A stretch of DNA of 7,221 nucleotides from N074bin45 sp039587475 (GCA_039587475.1 JBDHIK010000126.1:1-7221), one strand, 5' to 3'; counted from the first letter of the stretch, positions 1 to 6,177 are shown. Numbers and translations are program-made. Notes: generated by a model not told the origin, from the letters alone.

Positions 1-300
1 TGCAGCACGCACCGCGGCCGTCATCATCTCCCGGCCGCCCAGGGAGTGGAGGGTGGCCATGGACACTCCCAAGTCCCGGGCCCCGGCCACCGCTCCCGCC
101 ACCGTGTTGGGAATATCGTGCCACTTGAGGTCCAGGAAGACGTTGAGCCCGTGATCGGCCAGACTGCGCAGGAATTCGGGGCCTGCGCGGGTGGCCAGGA
201 CCGATCCAACCTTCACCCAGCGCAGTCCTTCGATCCGGTCGATCATACCCCAGGCGTCCTCCTGGGAGGGCACGTCGAGCGCCAGGATGACCTCAGCCAT
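1..300 (-). CDS. pyrF: Orotidine 5'-phosphate decarboxylase, N-terminal part (cut by window edge)
   Basis: PyrF decarboxylates OMP to UMP, the last step of de novo pyrimidine synthesis in the cytoplasm. The first 100 codons are present and the frame stays open to the window edge. The protein begins MAEVILALDVPS. It carries the family signature FLDLKWHDIPNTV at about residues 55-67, in which the DxKxHD lysine and aspartates are catalytic in known enzymes. A following ATLHSLGG segment fits the next strand of the TIM barrel. The ATG at 298-300 is chosen because it starts at the usual family N-terminus and has a strong GGGAGGG ribosome-binding site about 4-5 bases upstream. It overlaps the end of pyrD by 8 bases (ATGGCTGA), which suggests translational coupling. 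The two genes catalyse neighbouring pathway steps apart from PyrE. The identification is secure; the C-terminal two thirds are not visible. Confidence 0.96.
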   Translation of the reverse strand, partial: MAEVILALDVPSQEDAWGMIDRIEGLRWVKVGSVLATRAGPEFLRSLADHGLNVFLDLKWHDIPNTVAGAVAGARDLGVSMATLHSLGGREMMTAAVRAA

Positions 301-1174
301 CGGTCCCTCCCTGAAGGTCCCTGACCACCCGCTCGGGGAGCCTGGGATCCGCCAGGGCCGCCGTGCCGATGGCGACGAGGCTGGCCCCGGCGCGGAGGTA
401 TTGGCGGACGTCGGCCGCCGAGCGGATGCCGCCGACGCCGATCACCGGTTTGCCCTCGGTGTGCTCGACCACCGTGGCCACCGCTTGAAGTCCCACGGGG
501 AGGAGTCCGGGGCCGCTCACACCACCCCGCCCCAGTCCCAGCCGAGGGGCGCCGGTCGGGTCGAACGCCGTTCCGGGGATGGTGTTCACCACCGAGACGC
601 CGGCGGCGCCTGCGGCACAGGCAGCGGCAGCCAGAACCCCGAGTTGCGGCGACGCCGGGGACAACTTGGCAACCAATGGAATGTCGGTCGTAGCCCGAGC
701 CGAGGAGACGACGGCCGCCACGGTGACGGCATCGGCGCCGAACTCGATACCGCCGGCCTCAGAGTTGGGGCAGGAAAGGTTGAGCTCGATCGCGGCCACG
801 TCAGGGCCTTCCAGCGCATCGATGACCTCGGCGTACTCATCGATACGGAACCCCACCACGCTGAGAATGACCTGGGCTGGCGGGGCCAGTTGCAGCAGCC
901 GCGGCACATCGCGGCGGGCCACGGACGCCACGCCGGGATTGGCCAGGCCCACAGCATTGAGCATGCCTCCGGGGAGTTCGGCGACCCGTGGTGGGGCATT
1001 GCCCGAGCGCGGTGCCAGACTGATGGACTTGGTGATGAGGCCGCCCAGGCGGGTGACGTCCATGACGCCGGCCACCTCGGTCCCGAAACCGGCCGTGCCG
1101 GCCGCCAGGAGGACGGGGTTCTGGAATGGGCGGCCGAAGACCTCGCGCGAGAGGGCCGACGACGGCCGGATCAG
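293..1174 (-). CDS. pyrD: Dihydroorotate dehydrogenase, class 1B type, apparent CTG start
   Basis: PyrD is a cytoplasmic FMN enzyme that oxidises dihydroorotate to orotate. Numbered from the proposed start, the 293-residue protein shows the family N-terminus FGRPFQNPVLLAAGTAGFG (about 13-31), TKSIS near 48-52, NLSCPN with the catalytic-base cysteine at 135, a lysine in AKLSP at about 170, VNT near 196-198, GGVSGP near 217-222 and the phosphate-binding GVGGI near 246-250. The GGxSGP and NTxxGxAxD patterns resemble class 1B enzymes, which are NAD-linked and work with the PyrK subunit; no pyrK is in this window. The first GTG (1073-1075) would delete 33 residues of conserved sequence. No ATG, GTG or TTG lies between it and the in-frame stop at 1184-1186, so CTG at 1172-1174 is the best start. 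It overlaps the previous stop as CTGA and follows a GAGGA site (1181-1185) by 6 bases. Gene identity is very sure; the start is inferred. Confidence 0.93.
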   Translation of the reverse strand: MIRPSSALSREVFGRPFQNPVLLAAGTAGFGTEVAGVMDVTRLGGLITKSISLAPRSGNAPPRVAELPGGMLNAVGLANPGVASVARRDVPRLLQLAPPAQVILSVVGFRIDEYAEVIDALEGPDVAAIELNLSCPNSEAGGIEFGADAVTVAAVVSSARATTDIPLVAKLSPASPQLGVLAAAACAAGAAGVSVVNTIPGTAFDPTGAPRLGLGRGGVSGPGLLPVGLQAVATVVEHTEGKPVIGVGGIRSAADVRQYLRAGASLVAIGTAALADPRLPERVVRDLQGGTDG

Positions 1175-2589
1175 GGCACATCCTCAGGGTTCATGTCGTC
1201 GATGTCGGTCCGGGCCCGTCCCTGCCGGCCGGAGCGGCGCCTCTGTTCTTGCGGCTGTTGCTGTCCCACAAGTTGGCTCATGGCATAACCACGCAGCGAG
1301 TCTTCGAGCGACAGATACGCCGGCGAAACGTCCCCCTCCAGATAGGCGAGGTACGGGCTCCCGGCATAGGCATACGTGAGCATGCCATGGTACAGGGGCG
1401 CGTTGTCCGGGTCGACGACCGCCATGGCCAGCACCGCCTTGGGGGCGAACGGCGAGTCCGGCCACCGGACAGTCAGTTCCCTGAAGAACCATTGGGCCAG
1501 TTGCGGCGCCTCGAGGGAGTCCCGGGCCACCTCGGCAAGAAAGAACAGGTGCATGTCGCCGTTGGGAGTCCCGGCGGTCAGCGAATCCGCTGATTGCATC
1601 CGTACGACCATCGACTGAAGGCGTCGGGCGATGAGTCCGTCCGCACCGGGACTGACGGCGGCCACCTCGAGCGTCCCGTGGACCTTGGAAAGGTCTTCAG
1701 GCGTAGCACTGCGCCGCAGTTCGAGCCTGATGATCTCGATTCTGGCGAGACCGCCGTTGCGCCGCGCGGAGGTGTCCGCGGCTGCCAAGACCAGGCGTTC
1801 CACCGCGCGATCGGGATCGAGGTCTACCCAACGGAGACCATCCTCGAGATAGAAGCGTGCCACCGTCTCGGCATTGAGGCTGTCATACCCGGCGATGACC
1901 CGGTCCGTCAGGGCCGTGGCGGACGCAGCATCGTACCATCCGATGGCCGCCAGCACCATGTTCCAGTCGACCACCGTGTCCCGGCGGGCGATCAGGCTGT
2001 CGGACAACTGCTCGGCCGCTCCGACATGGCCTGCCCCGGCCATTGCCACGGCCCGGGCGCCGTCCATCCTGGGATCTCCCAATGGCTCGAGCACGGCCAT
2101 CGCCTCCTGGTACTCCCCAAGGCTGTTGAGGGCCGTTCCGTAGAGCCCCCGGGCTTTCATTTGCCGTGCCGAATCCTGGCTCGATACGCCGGTGGCCAGA
2201 TACCGCACCGCGGCCAGTGGATCGTCCATCTGCAAGTAACAGTCGCCCAGGAGGACACTGGCCTGCTCGACCAACTCGCTATCGGGACTGGTGAACACCA
2301 CCCGTTCCAGGTAGGGCACGGCTTGGTCGCAGGCGTTCCGCCGGGACAGGGCCGTGCCCTTGATGAGCATGGCGTCGTCGGCCCAGCTGCTGGTGGCGTG
2401 ACGAGAGATGACGGTGTCGGCCTTGATCTCGGCCTGGGCCCAGTAGTTCTGCGCGTCGAAGCGCCGTCCCTGCCGTTCGGCCTTCTCGGCCTGATCGGCC
2501 AGGCGGCGGGCCTTGTACATCCCGTTGTAATACACACAGCCACCGGCGGCGAGCAGGCCGGCGACCAACAGGAACCGCATCCTCCTCAT
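1171..2589 (-). CDS. TPR-like envelope lipoprotein of unknown role
   Basis: The 472-residue protein starts with a basic, hydrophobic leader followed by LLAAGGC, a slightly atypical lipobox with Cys18 as the likely lipidated residue, then VYYNGMY. It is therefore probably anchored on the periplasmic side of an envelope membrane. The body is alpha-helical and looks like degenerate tetratricopeptide repeats. Examples are the stretch around DDAMLIKGTALSRR (about residues 70-85), the following DQAVPYLERVVFTSPDSE, and FAPKAVLAMAVVDPDNAPLY near 385-405. Such repeats usually mediate protein contacts. The last ~30 residues are a charged tail, rich in Gln and Arg and then acidic. The ATG at 2587-2589 overlaps the amidase stop as ATGA. 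A second ATG at 2578-2580 would give a protein three residues shorter. The stop overlaps pyrD. Position after an amidase suggests cell-envelope work, but no specific function can be assigned from the sequence. Confidence 0.85.
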   Translation of the reverse strand: MRRMRFLLVAGLLAAGGCVYYNGMYKARRLADQAEKAERQGRRFDAQNYWAQAEIKADTVISRHATSSWADDAMLIKGTALSRRNACDQAVPYLERVVFTSPDSELVEQASVLLGDCYLQMDDPLAAVRYLATGVSSQDSARQMKARGLYGTALNSLGEYQEAMAVLEPLGDPRMDGARAVAMAGAGHVGAAEQLSDSLIARRDTVVDWNMVLAAIGWYDAASATALTDRVIAGYDSLNAETVARFYLEDGLRWVDLDPDRAVERLVLAAADTSARRNGGLARIEIIRLELRRSATPEDLSKVHGTLEVAAVSPGADGLIARRLQSMVVRMQSADSLTAGTPNGDMHLFFLAEVARDSLEAPQLAQWFFRELTVRWPDSPFAPKAVLAMAVVDPDNAPLYHGMLTYAYAGSPYLAYLEGDVSPAYLSLEDSLRGYAMSQLVGQQQPQEQRRRSGRQGRARTDIDDMNPEDVP

Positions 2590-3773
2590 CTCCCTGCCCC
2601 GGAGATCGTCGCCGCCCCTGTCTTGCGGTCGTAGTCCTTGAGATACTCGACGATGGCGTCGGCCAGCGCACCGGCAATCTTCCGTTGCCCGGCCTCACTG
2701 GTCAAAAACGCGGCGTCCTGCTGATTGGTGCGGAATCCCATCTCGACAAGGACGGCAGGCCGGTGCGCCGTGTTGAGGACTGCCCAGCGGTTGTACTGGT
2801 GGACGCCCTTGTTCTCGCCACCGTGCACCTTGGCCAGGTGTGATTGGATCATGGCGGCGGCGTCGGCCGATTCGTGCAGGAACTCGTTCATCTGGAGGTC
2901 CTTGAAGATGAACTCCAGGGCACTCGAGCTGGCGACCCCACTGGCCTCGACCTCATAGCGAAGGGCGTCGTTCTCCATGCGGGCCACGCGTGCGGCATCG
3001 GCTGAATTCTCCTCCCCGATGATGAACGTGTGGAAGCCACGGATCGACCGATAGTTCCTGCGCGATGACGGCATGGCGTCCACATGGAGACTGACGAACA
3101 AGTCACATCCGTCACTACACATCGGGGCCCGCTCCAGCAAGGGCGGACGCACGTCCTTGGTCCGGGTCATCAAGACCCCGACGCCGCGCCGCTCGAGTTC
3201 GTCGCGCAGCTTCAAGCCGATGGCCAACGTGACGTTCTTCTCCAGAACGCCCTTGGGGAAATAGCGGCCGGAGGTCCCGGGATCGTTGCCGCCATGGCCG
3301 GGATCGATGGTCACCAGGTGGCCCGGAAGAAGGCCACTGGGCGGTGTTGCCACGCTCTGGACCGGGTCTCCGCTACCGACCTCGAAAAACGCCGCCCGGC
3401 GGGAATCGTAGAGATACCGCTGCTGGAAGCGCGCCGGCAGCACCTCGGTCATGAATTGCAGGGGAACGAACAACGAGTCACCGCGACTGAGGATGGGCGT
3501 GGCGAGCGCCAGCGTCTCCTCACCGACGCGGTAGTAAGGGGTGCCATCGAGAAACTGGAATCTGACTCCGGCCAGCGCGGCCTCGACCCAGGCTCCGTTC
3601 CGAACGACGGTTGCGCCGAGGGACTGAAACACCGTGTTGGCGGGGAGGAGGAGACCTCCCTCCGGTCCCCGCTCGACGGCGACCCGGACCTCGCCTCGCG
3701 GCGTGGTGATGGTGATCGTGGCCGGCGGCGGCGCCACCGCCGTAGCGACTGCCAGGAGCAGGGCCCCGATCAT
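2586..3773 (-). CDS. N-acetylmuramoyl-L-alanine amidase (Amidase_3) with N-terminal beta domain
   Basis: This is a zinc hydrolase that cuts the bond between MurNAc and the stem peptide of peptidoglycan, acting outside the cytoplasmic membrane. Numbered from ATG 3771-3773 (395 residues), it has a short signal peptide (MIGALLLAVATAVA) and a region at about 20-135 that resembles the copper-amine-oxidase N-terminal-like fold often found on such amidases. The catalytic domain runs from about 153 to 382. Zinc ligands are visible as His160 in DPGHGG, Glu178 in LEKNVTL and His230 in SLHVDA, with the catalytic glutamate 344 in VEMGF. Cys219 and Cys223 (CSDGC) could form a disulfide outside the cytoplasm. 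ATG 3773 is preferred over an upstream in-frame TTG (3786-3788) because it has a GGGAGGG site about 6 bases upstream and overlaps the smpB stop as ATGA. The family is clear; the exact Ami type and whether it is secreted or periplasmic are inferred. Confidence 0.93.
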   Translation of the reverse strand: MIGALLLAVATAVAPPPATITITTPRGEVRVAVERGPEGGLLLPANTVFQSLGATVVRNGAWVEAALAGVRFQFLDGTPYYRVGEETLALATPILSRGDSLFVPLQFMTEVLPARFQQRYLYDSRRAAFFEVGSGDPVQSVATPPSGLLPGHLVTIDPGHGGNDPGTSGRYFPKGVLEKNVTLAIGLKLRDELERRGVGVLMTRTKDVRPPLLERAPMCSDGCDLFVSLHVDAMPSSRRNYRSIRGFHTFIIGEENSADAARVARMENDALRYEVEASGVASSSALEFIFKDLQMNEFLHESADAAAMIQSHLAKVHGGENKGVHQYNRWAVLNTAHRPAVLVEMGFRTNQQDAAFLTSEAGQRKIAGALADAIVEYLKDYDRKTGAATISGAGR

Positions 3774-4255
3774 CTGCGGCCCTCCCAACTCACGGCTCGG
3801 GCCGCCTCGCGCTCGGCGTCCCGGCGCTTGATGGTCTCTCGTTTGTCATACTGCTTCTTCCCACGGCCGAGCGCGATGGTGACCTTGGCGTGCCCGCGCC
3901 GGAAGTACAGCTCGAGCGGCACAAGCGTGAGGCCCTTCTGCTCGACCGCCCCGATGAGGCGGGCAATTTCCCGGCGGTGCAGCAGTAGCTTCCGGGAACG
4001 AACCGGATCATGGTTGTAGCGGTTTCCCTGCTCATAGGGTGTGATGTTCATACCCTCCAGAAACACCTCACCGCCCCGAATACGGGCATATGCCTCTTTG
4101 ATCGAGGCCTTACCGTGACGCAACGACTTCACTTCGGTCCCCGACAGCACGATACCCGCCTCCCAGGTGTCCAGGATGTGGTAGTCGTGCCTGGCCTTCG
4201 GATTCCGGGCAACGAGATGTCTCGCCGCCTCGGAGGATGGGGCGTCTTTGGTCAC
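3770..4255 (-). CDS. smpB: SsrA-binding protein SmpB
   Basis: SmpB binds tmRNA (SsrA) and delivers it to stalled ribosomes in trans-translation, where nascent proteins are tagged for degradation. The 161-residue protein, close to the usual 150-160, contains the characteristic segments ARHDYHILDTWEAGIVL (about 21-37), GTEVKSLR (39-46), EGMNITPYEQGN (67-78), HDPVRSRKLLLH (82-93) and KGLTLVPLELYF (107-118). It ends in the basic tail GRGKKQYDKRETIKRRD, which in known SmpB enters the decoding centre and mRNA channel. The start is GTG at 4253-4255; a GAGG site lies about 7 bases upstream and no better in-frame start gives the conserved N-terminus. It is first in a run of five overlapping genes, so its promoter probably serves the amidase, lipoprotein, pyrD and pyrF too. 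The ssrA gene itself is not in the window. Confidence 0.97.
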   Translation of the reverse strand: MTKDAPSSEAARHLVARNPKARHDYHILDTWEAGIVLSGTEVKSLRHGKASIKEAYARIRGGEVFLEGMNITPYEQGNRYNHDPVRSRKLLLHRREIARLIGAVEQKGLTLVPLELYFRRGHAKVTIALGRGKKQYDKRETIKRRDAEREAARAVSWEGRR

Positions 4256-4273
4256 TGCAAACCTCGTAACTGC

Positions 4274-4302
4274 AATGTAGACAGGGAGTTCGGAGGACGC
4301 AA
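4274..4302 (-). promoter_or_regulatory. Candidate sigma-70-type promoter for the smpB-pyrF gene run
   Basis: On the minus strand TTGCGT (4297-4302) and TACATT (4274-4279) are separated by exactly 17 bases. The -10 matches the consensus at 4 of 6 positions and the -35 at 3 of 6. Transcription would begin near 4267, giving a leader of about a dozen bases that still contains the smpB ribosome-binding site. It lies in the short divergent region shared with the tRNA gene. This is a motif match only. Confidence 0.45.
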
Positions 4303-4310
4303 CAGGTTCC

Positions 4311-4340
4311 TTGACTGGGCCGCCCCGCTGCCCTTACCTT
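4311..4340 (+). promoter_or_regulatory. Candidate promoter of the tRNA-Leu gene
   Basis: TTGACT (4311-4316, 5 of 6 to the -35 consensus) is followed after 18 bases by TACCTT (4335-4340), which fits the TANNNT pattern common as a -10 in GC-rich bacteria. Transcription would begin near 4347, only a few bases before the mature tRNA 5' end. The 94-bp region between smpB and the tRNA (4256-4349) would thus hold two divergent promoters. This is inferred from motifs and position. Confidence 0.45.
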
Positions 4341-4349
4341 GATGCCCGG

Positions 4350-4434
4350 GCCGAAGTGGTGGAACTGGTAGACGCGCTGCGTTCAGGGCGCAGTGGGCTT
4401 AACGCCCGTGGGGGTTCGAATCCCCCCTTCGGCA
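4350..4434 (+). tRNA. tRNA-Leu, anticodon CAG
   Basis: This is an 85-base class II tRNA that decodes the leucine codon CUG. The acceptor stem pairs GCCGAAG (4350-4356) with CTTCGGC (4427-4433), with discriminator A at 4434. The anticodon stem CTGCG/CGCAG (4377-4381 and 4389-4393) encloses the seven-base loop TTCAGGG with anticodon CAG at 4384-4386. A long variable arm, typical of leucine tRNAs, follows at about 4394-4409. The T arm pairs GGGGG (4410-4414) with CCCCC (4422-4426) around TTCGAAT. The 3' CCA is not encoded, since TGA follows, so it must be added after transcription. It is the only plus-strand gene in the window. Confidence 0.97.
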
Positions 4435-4435
4435 T

Positions 4436-4468
4436 GAACCCTCCTGGACGATCCGTCCAGGAGGGTTC
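4436..4468 (+). terminator. Hairpin terminator between tRNA-Leu and moeZ
   Basis: A perfect 15-bp inverted repeat (4436-4450 and 4454-4468) encloses a three-base ATC loop. It starts two bases after the tRNA and is followed on the plus strand by TCGCTTT, a weak uridine tract. It also lies 21 bases past the moeZ stop on the opposite strand, so the same hairpin may serve both converging transcripts. On the minus side it has no T-run. Confidence 0.75.
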
Positions 4469-4489
4469 TCGCTTTCCGGGCTCCCCGCC

Positions 4490-5632
4490 TCAGTACCGGG
4501 CCATGGTGGGGTCCACGTCCCGGGCCCAGCCTTCCACCCCTCCCGCCAGGCTCTGCACCGAACGGAATCCGGCCTGCGCCAGGATGGCGAGCGCATGGAG
4601 AGAGCGGACGCCGGTGTGACAGTACGTCACGACCGGAACCGCAGGGTCGAGTTCCCCGAGCCGAGCCGGAAGCTCTCCCAAAGGAACCAGCCTGGCGCCG
4701 GGAAGCCTGCAGATGGCCCACTCGTGTGGTTCCCGTACGTCGATCAGCTGGAGGGGATCGCCCCGTTCCAGTTGCAGATGGAGTCGGTCCGGGGTCGTTT
4801 CCCTTCCCTCCGCGGCCAGCCGGGAAGCCCCGCAGAATGCCTCATAGTCGATCAGGCCGGTGATGGTCGGGGCGTCACCGCACACCGGGCACGTCGGGTC
4901 CTTCCTGATGGCCAATTCCCGAAACTGGAGTTGCAGCCCATCGAACAGCAGAAGTCTCCCTGCGAGGGCCTGACCCACCCCCAGAATCCATTTGACGGCT
5001 TCGAGCGCCTGAATACTGCCGATGACACCGGGCACCACTCCCAGGACCCCGCCAGCGGCGCAATTCGGCACCACCTCGGGAGCAGGCGGCTCGGCGAAGA
5101 GGCATCGGTAACAAGGCCCATCCTGGGCCCCGAACAGCGACACCTGTCCTTCAAACCGAAAGATGGCCCCATAGACGTTCGGCTTCCCCAGGAGCACGGA
5201 TGCGTCGTTGACGAGATAGCGGGTCGGGAAATTGTCGCTGCCGTCGAGCACGAGGTCGAACGCGCCGATGATCTCCATGGCGTTCTCCGACGACAAGCGT
5301 ACGGCGTGACGTTCGAGCTGGACGTGGGGATTCAGATCGTGCAATCGGTCGGCGGCCGAGTCGAGCTTGGGGCGCCCCACGGCGCTGGTGCCGTGGAGGA
5401 TCTGTCGTTGCAGGTTCGACAGATCGACCGCGTCGAAATCAACCAAGCCGATGGTCCCCACGCCTGCGGCCGCCAGGTACAGGGCCGCCGGCGATCCAAG
5501 GCCGCCGGCGCCCACGATGAGGACCCGGGCCTCCTTGAGTCGCCGTTGCCCTGCGGCCCCGACCTCGGGAAGCGTGAAGTGCCGGGAGTAGCGGATCCGC
5601 TCCTCCCGGGTCCAGTCGGACTCGTCGGTCAT
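4490..5632 (-). CDS. moeZ: MoeZ/MOCS3-type adenylyltransferase-sulfurtransferase (ThiF-family E1 + rhodanese)
   Basis: This cytoplasmic enzyme adenylates the C-terminal glycine of a small ubiquitin-like sulfur carrier (MoaD, ThiS or a cysteine-synthesis carrier) and, through its rhodanese domain, turns it into a thiocarboxylate. Products feed molybdopterin, thiamine or other sulfur pathways. From ATG 5630-5632 it has 380 residues. The E1 domain (about 10-255) has RYSRHF, the nucleotide loop GAGGLGS at 41-47, DLSNLQRQ at 70-77 and DGSDNFPTRYLVND at 130-143. Zinc cysteines are 174/177 (CYRC) and 248/251 (CPVC), and the conserved E1 cysteine is 191 (NCAAGGVLG). The rhodanese domain (about 283-375) has active-site loop CHTGVR with Cys338, so both halves look active. 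A GTG at 5651-5653 would add seven residues. Neither start has a good ribosome-binding site. No carrier-protein gene is visible, so the pathway served is open. Confidence 0.92.
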   Translation of the reverse strand: MTDESDWTREERIRYSRHFTLPEVGAAGQRRLKEARVLIVGAGGLGSPAALYLAAAGVGTIGLVDFDAVDLSNLQRQILHGTSAVGRPKLDSAADRLHDLNPHVQLERHAVRLSSENAMEIIGAFDLVLDGSDNFPTRYLVNDASVLLGKPNVYGAIFRFEGQVSLFGAQDGPCYRCLFAEPPAPEVVPNCAAGGVLGVVPGVIGSIQALEAVKWILGVGQALAGRLLLFDGLQLQFRELAIRKDPTCPVCGDAPTITGLIDYEAFCGASRLAAEGRETTPDRLHLQLERGDPLQLIDVREPHEWAICRLPGARLVPLGELPARLGELDPAVPVVTYCHTGVRSLHALAILAQAGFRSVQSLAGGVEGWARDVDPTMARY

Positions 5633-5657
5633 CTCGATGCTACGACCCGCCACAAGT

Positions 5658-5690
5658 AAAAAACCCGACCGCGGGCGACCGGGTCGGGTT
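5658..5690 (-). terminator. Rho-independent terminator after the Rrf2 gene
   Basis: The inverted repeat AACCCGACC (5662-5670) and GGTCGGGTT (5682-5690) forms a 9-bp GC-rich stem with an 11-base loop. Read on the minus strand it is followed directly by a run of six T (5658-5663, two of which can pair in the stem). It lies 17 bases beyond the Rrf2 stop codon and ends only 25 bases before the moeZ ATG. The structure is a textbook intrinsic terminator; its activity is inferred. Confidence 0.88.
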
Positions 5691-5707
5691 CGATTCCGTC
5701 CGCGGAC

Positions 5708-6169
5708 TTACGCCGACGGGGCAATACTCACCAGGCTTTGGACCTCGGCCTCCTGTTTGAGCAGGTCGGCCAGGGTAATGCCGGACAGGAAATCGTCAAT
5801 GCGCCGATGCAGTTCGTTCCAGATGGGACGGATGGTGCACTCAGCATCGGTGTCGCATCGCTTCTCGTCCACCGGATGGAGTTCACAGTTGACCTCCAGC
5901 GTCTGCCGGTCGCTGGCGTTCATGACGTCCAGCACGGTGATCTGTTCCGGGGGGCGATTCAGGAAGTAGCCCCCCTTGGCGCCCCGTACGCTCCGGACCA
6001 GTCCGGCACGTCGCAGACGCAAGAAGATCTGCTCCGTGTAGTCGGCCGGGAGTCCCTCGGTCTCCGCCAATTCACGGGCCGGCACGGCGGCCATGCCCTC
6101 CACCCCATACCTGCGGGCGAGGTACAGCGCGATGATCAAGGAGTACTCGGTGAGGGTGGTGATGCGCAT
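5708..6169 (-). CDS. Rrf2-family transcriptional regulator with three C-terminal cysteines
   Basis: Rrf2 proteins are winged-helix DNA-binding regulators, and many (IscR, NsrR, RsrR, CymR) sense Fe-S, NO, redox or cysteine status. The 153-residue protein starts MRITTLTEYSLI, the classical family N-terminus. It has a helix-turn-helix around residues 29-56 (PARELAETEGLPADYTEQIF, then LRRAG), the wing VRGAKGGY (61-68) and ITVLDVMNA (77-85). Cys95, Cys105 and Cys111 form a C-X9-C-X5-C arrangement in the region where cluster-binding members have their ligands, so a [2Fe-2S] or [4Fe-4S] cofactor is plausible. Its exact subfamily cannot be told from sequence alone. It lies 33 bases after the flippase-like gene and is closed by a strong terminator before moeZ. 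The sulfur-transfer enzyme next door is a natural but unproven target. Confidence 0.93.
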   Translation of the reverse strand: MRITTLTEYSLIIALYLARRYGVEGMAAVPARELAETEGLPADYTEQIFLRLRRAGLVRSVRGAKGGYFLNRPPEQITVLDVMNASDRQTLEVNCELHPVDEKRCDTDAECTIRPIWNELHRRIDDFLSGITLADLLKQEAEVQSLVSIAPSA

Positions 6170-6177
6170 GATCCGTC

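Noticed and set aside
191..1288. Long plus-strand open frame (365 codons) opposite pyrD and the end of the lipoprotein gene
   Set aside because: It is antisense to clearly conserved pyrD, its translation is low-complexity Arg/Gly/His-rich with no recognisable motif, and long antisense frames are common in GC-rich DNA.
1594..2634. Plus-strand open frame (346 codons) antisense to the lipoprotein gene
   Set aside because: It has no recognisable domain or ribosome-binding site and its composition is typical of a GC-driven shadow. The minus-strand gene has a signal peptide, overlaps with its neighbours and repeat structure.
3084..4019. Plus-strand open frame (311 codons) across the amidase and smpB
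   Set aside because: It is antisense to two unmistakable genes and has no motif of its own.
4350..4468. Possible integration (attachment) site at the tRNA-Leu 3' end
   Set aside because: There is no integrase, no direct repeat of the tRNA 3' end within the window, and the flanking genes are housekeeping genes.
4311..4619. Plus-strand open frame (102 codons) running through the tRNA
   Set aside because: It reads through a perfect tRNA-Leu and its terminator hairpin, so it is not a protein gene.
4595..5659. Plus-strand open frame (354 codons) opposite moeZ
   Set aside because: moeZ has all E1 and rhodanese active-site motifs; the opposite frame shows none and is a codon-bias shadow.
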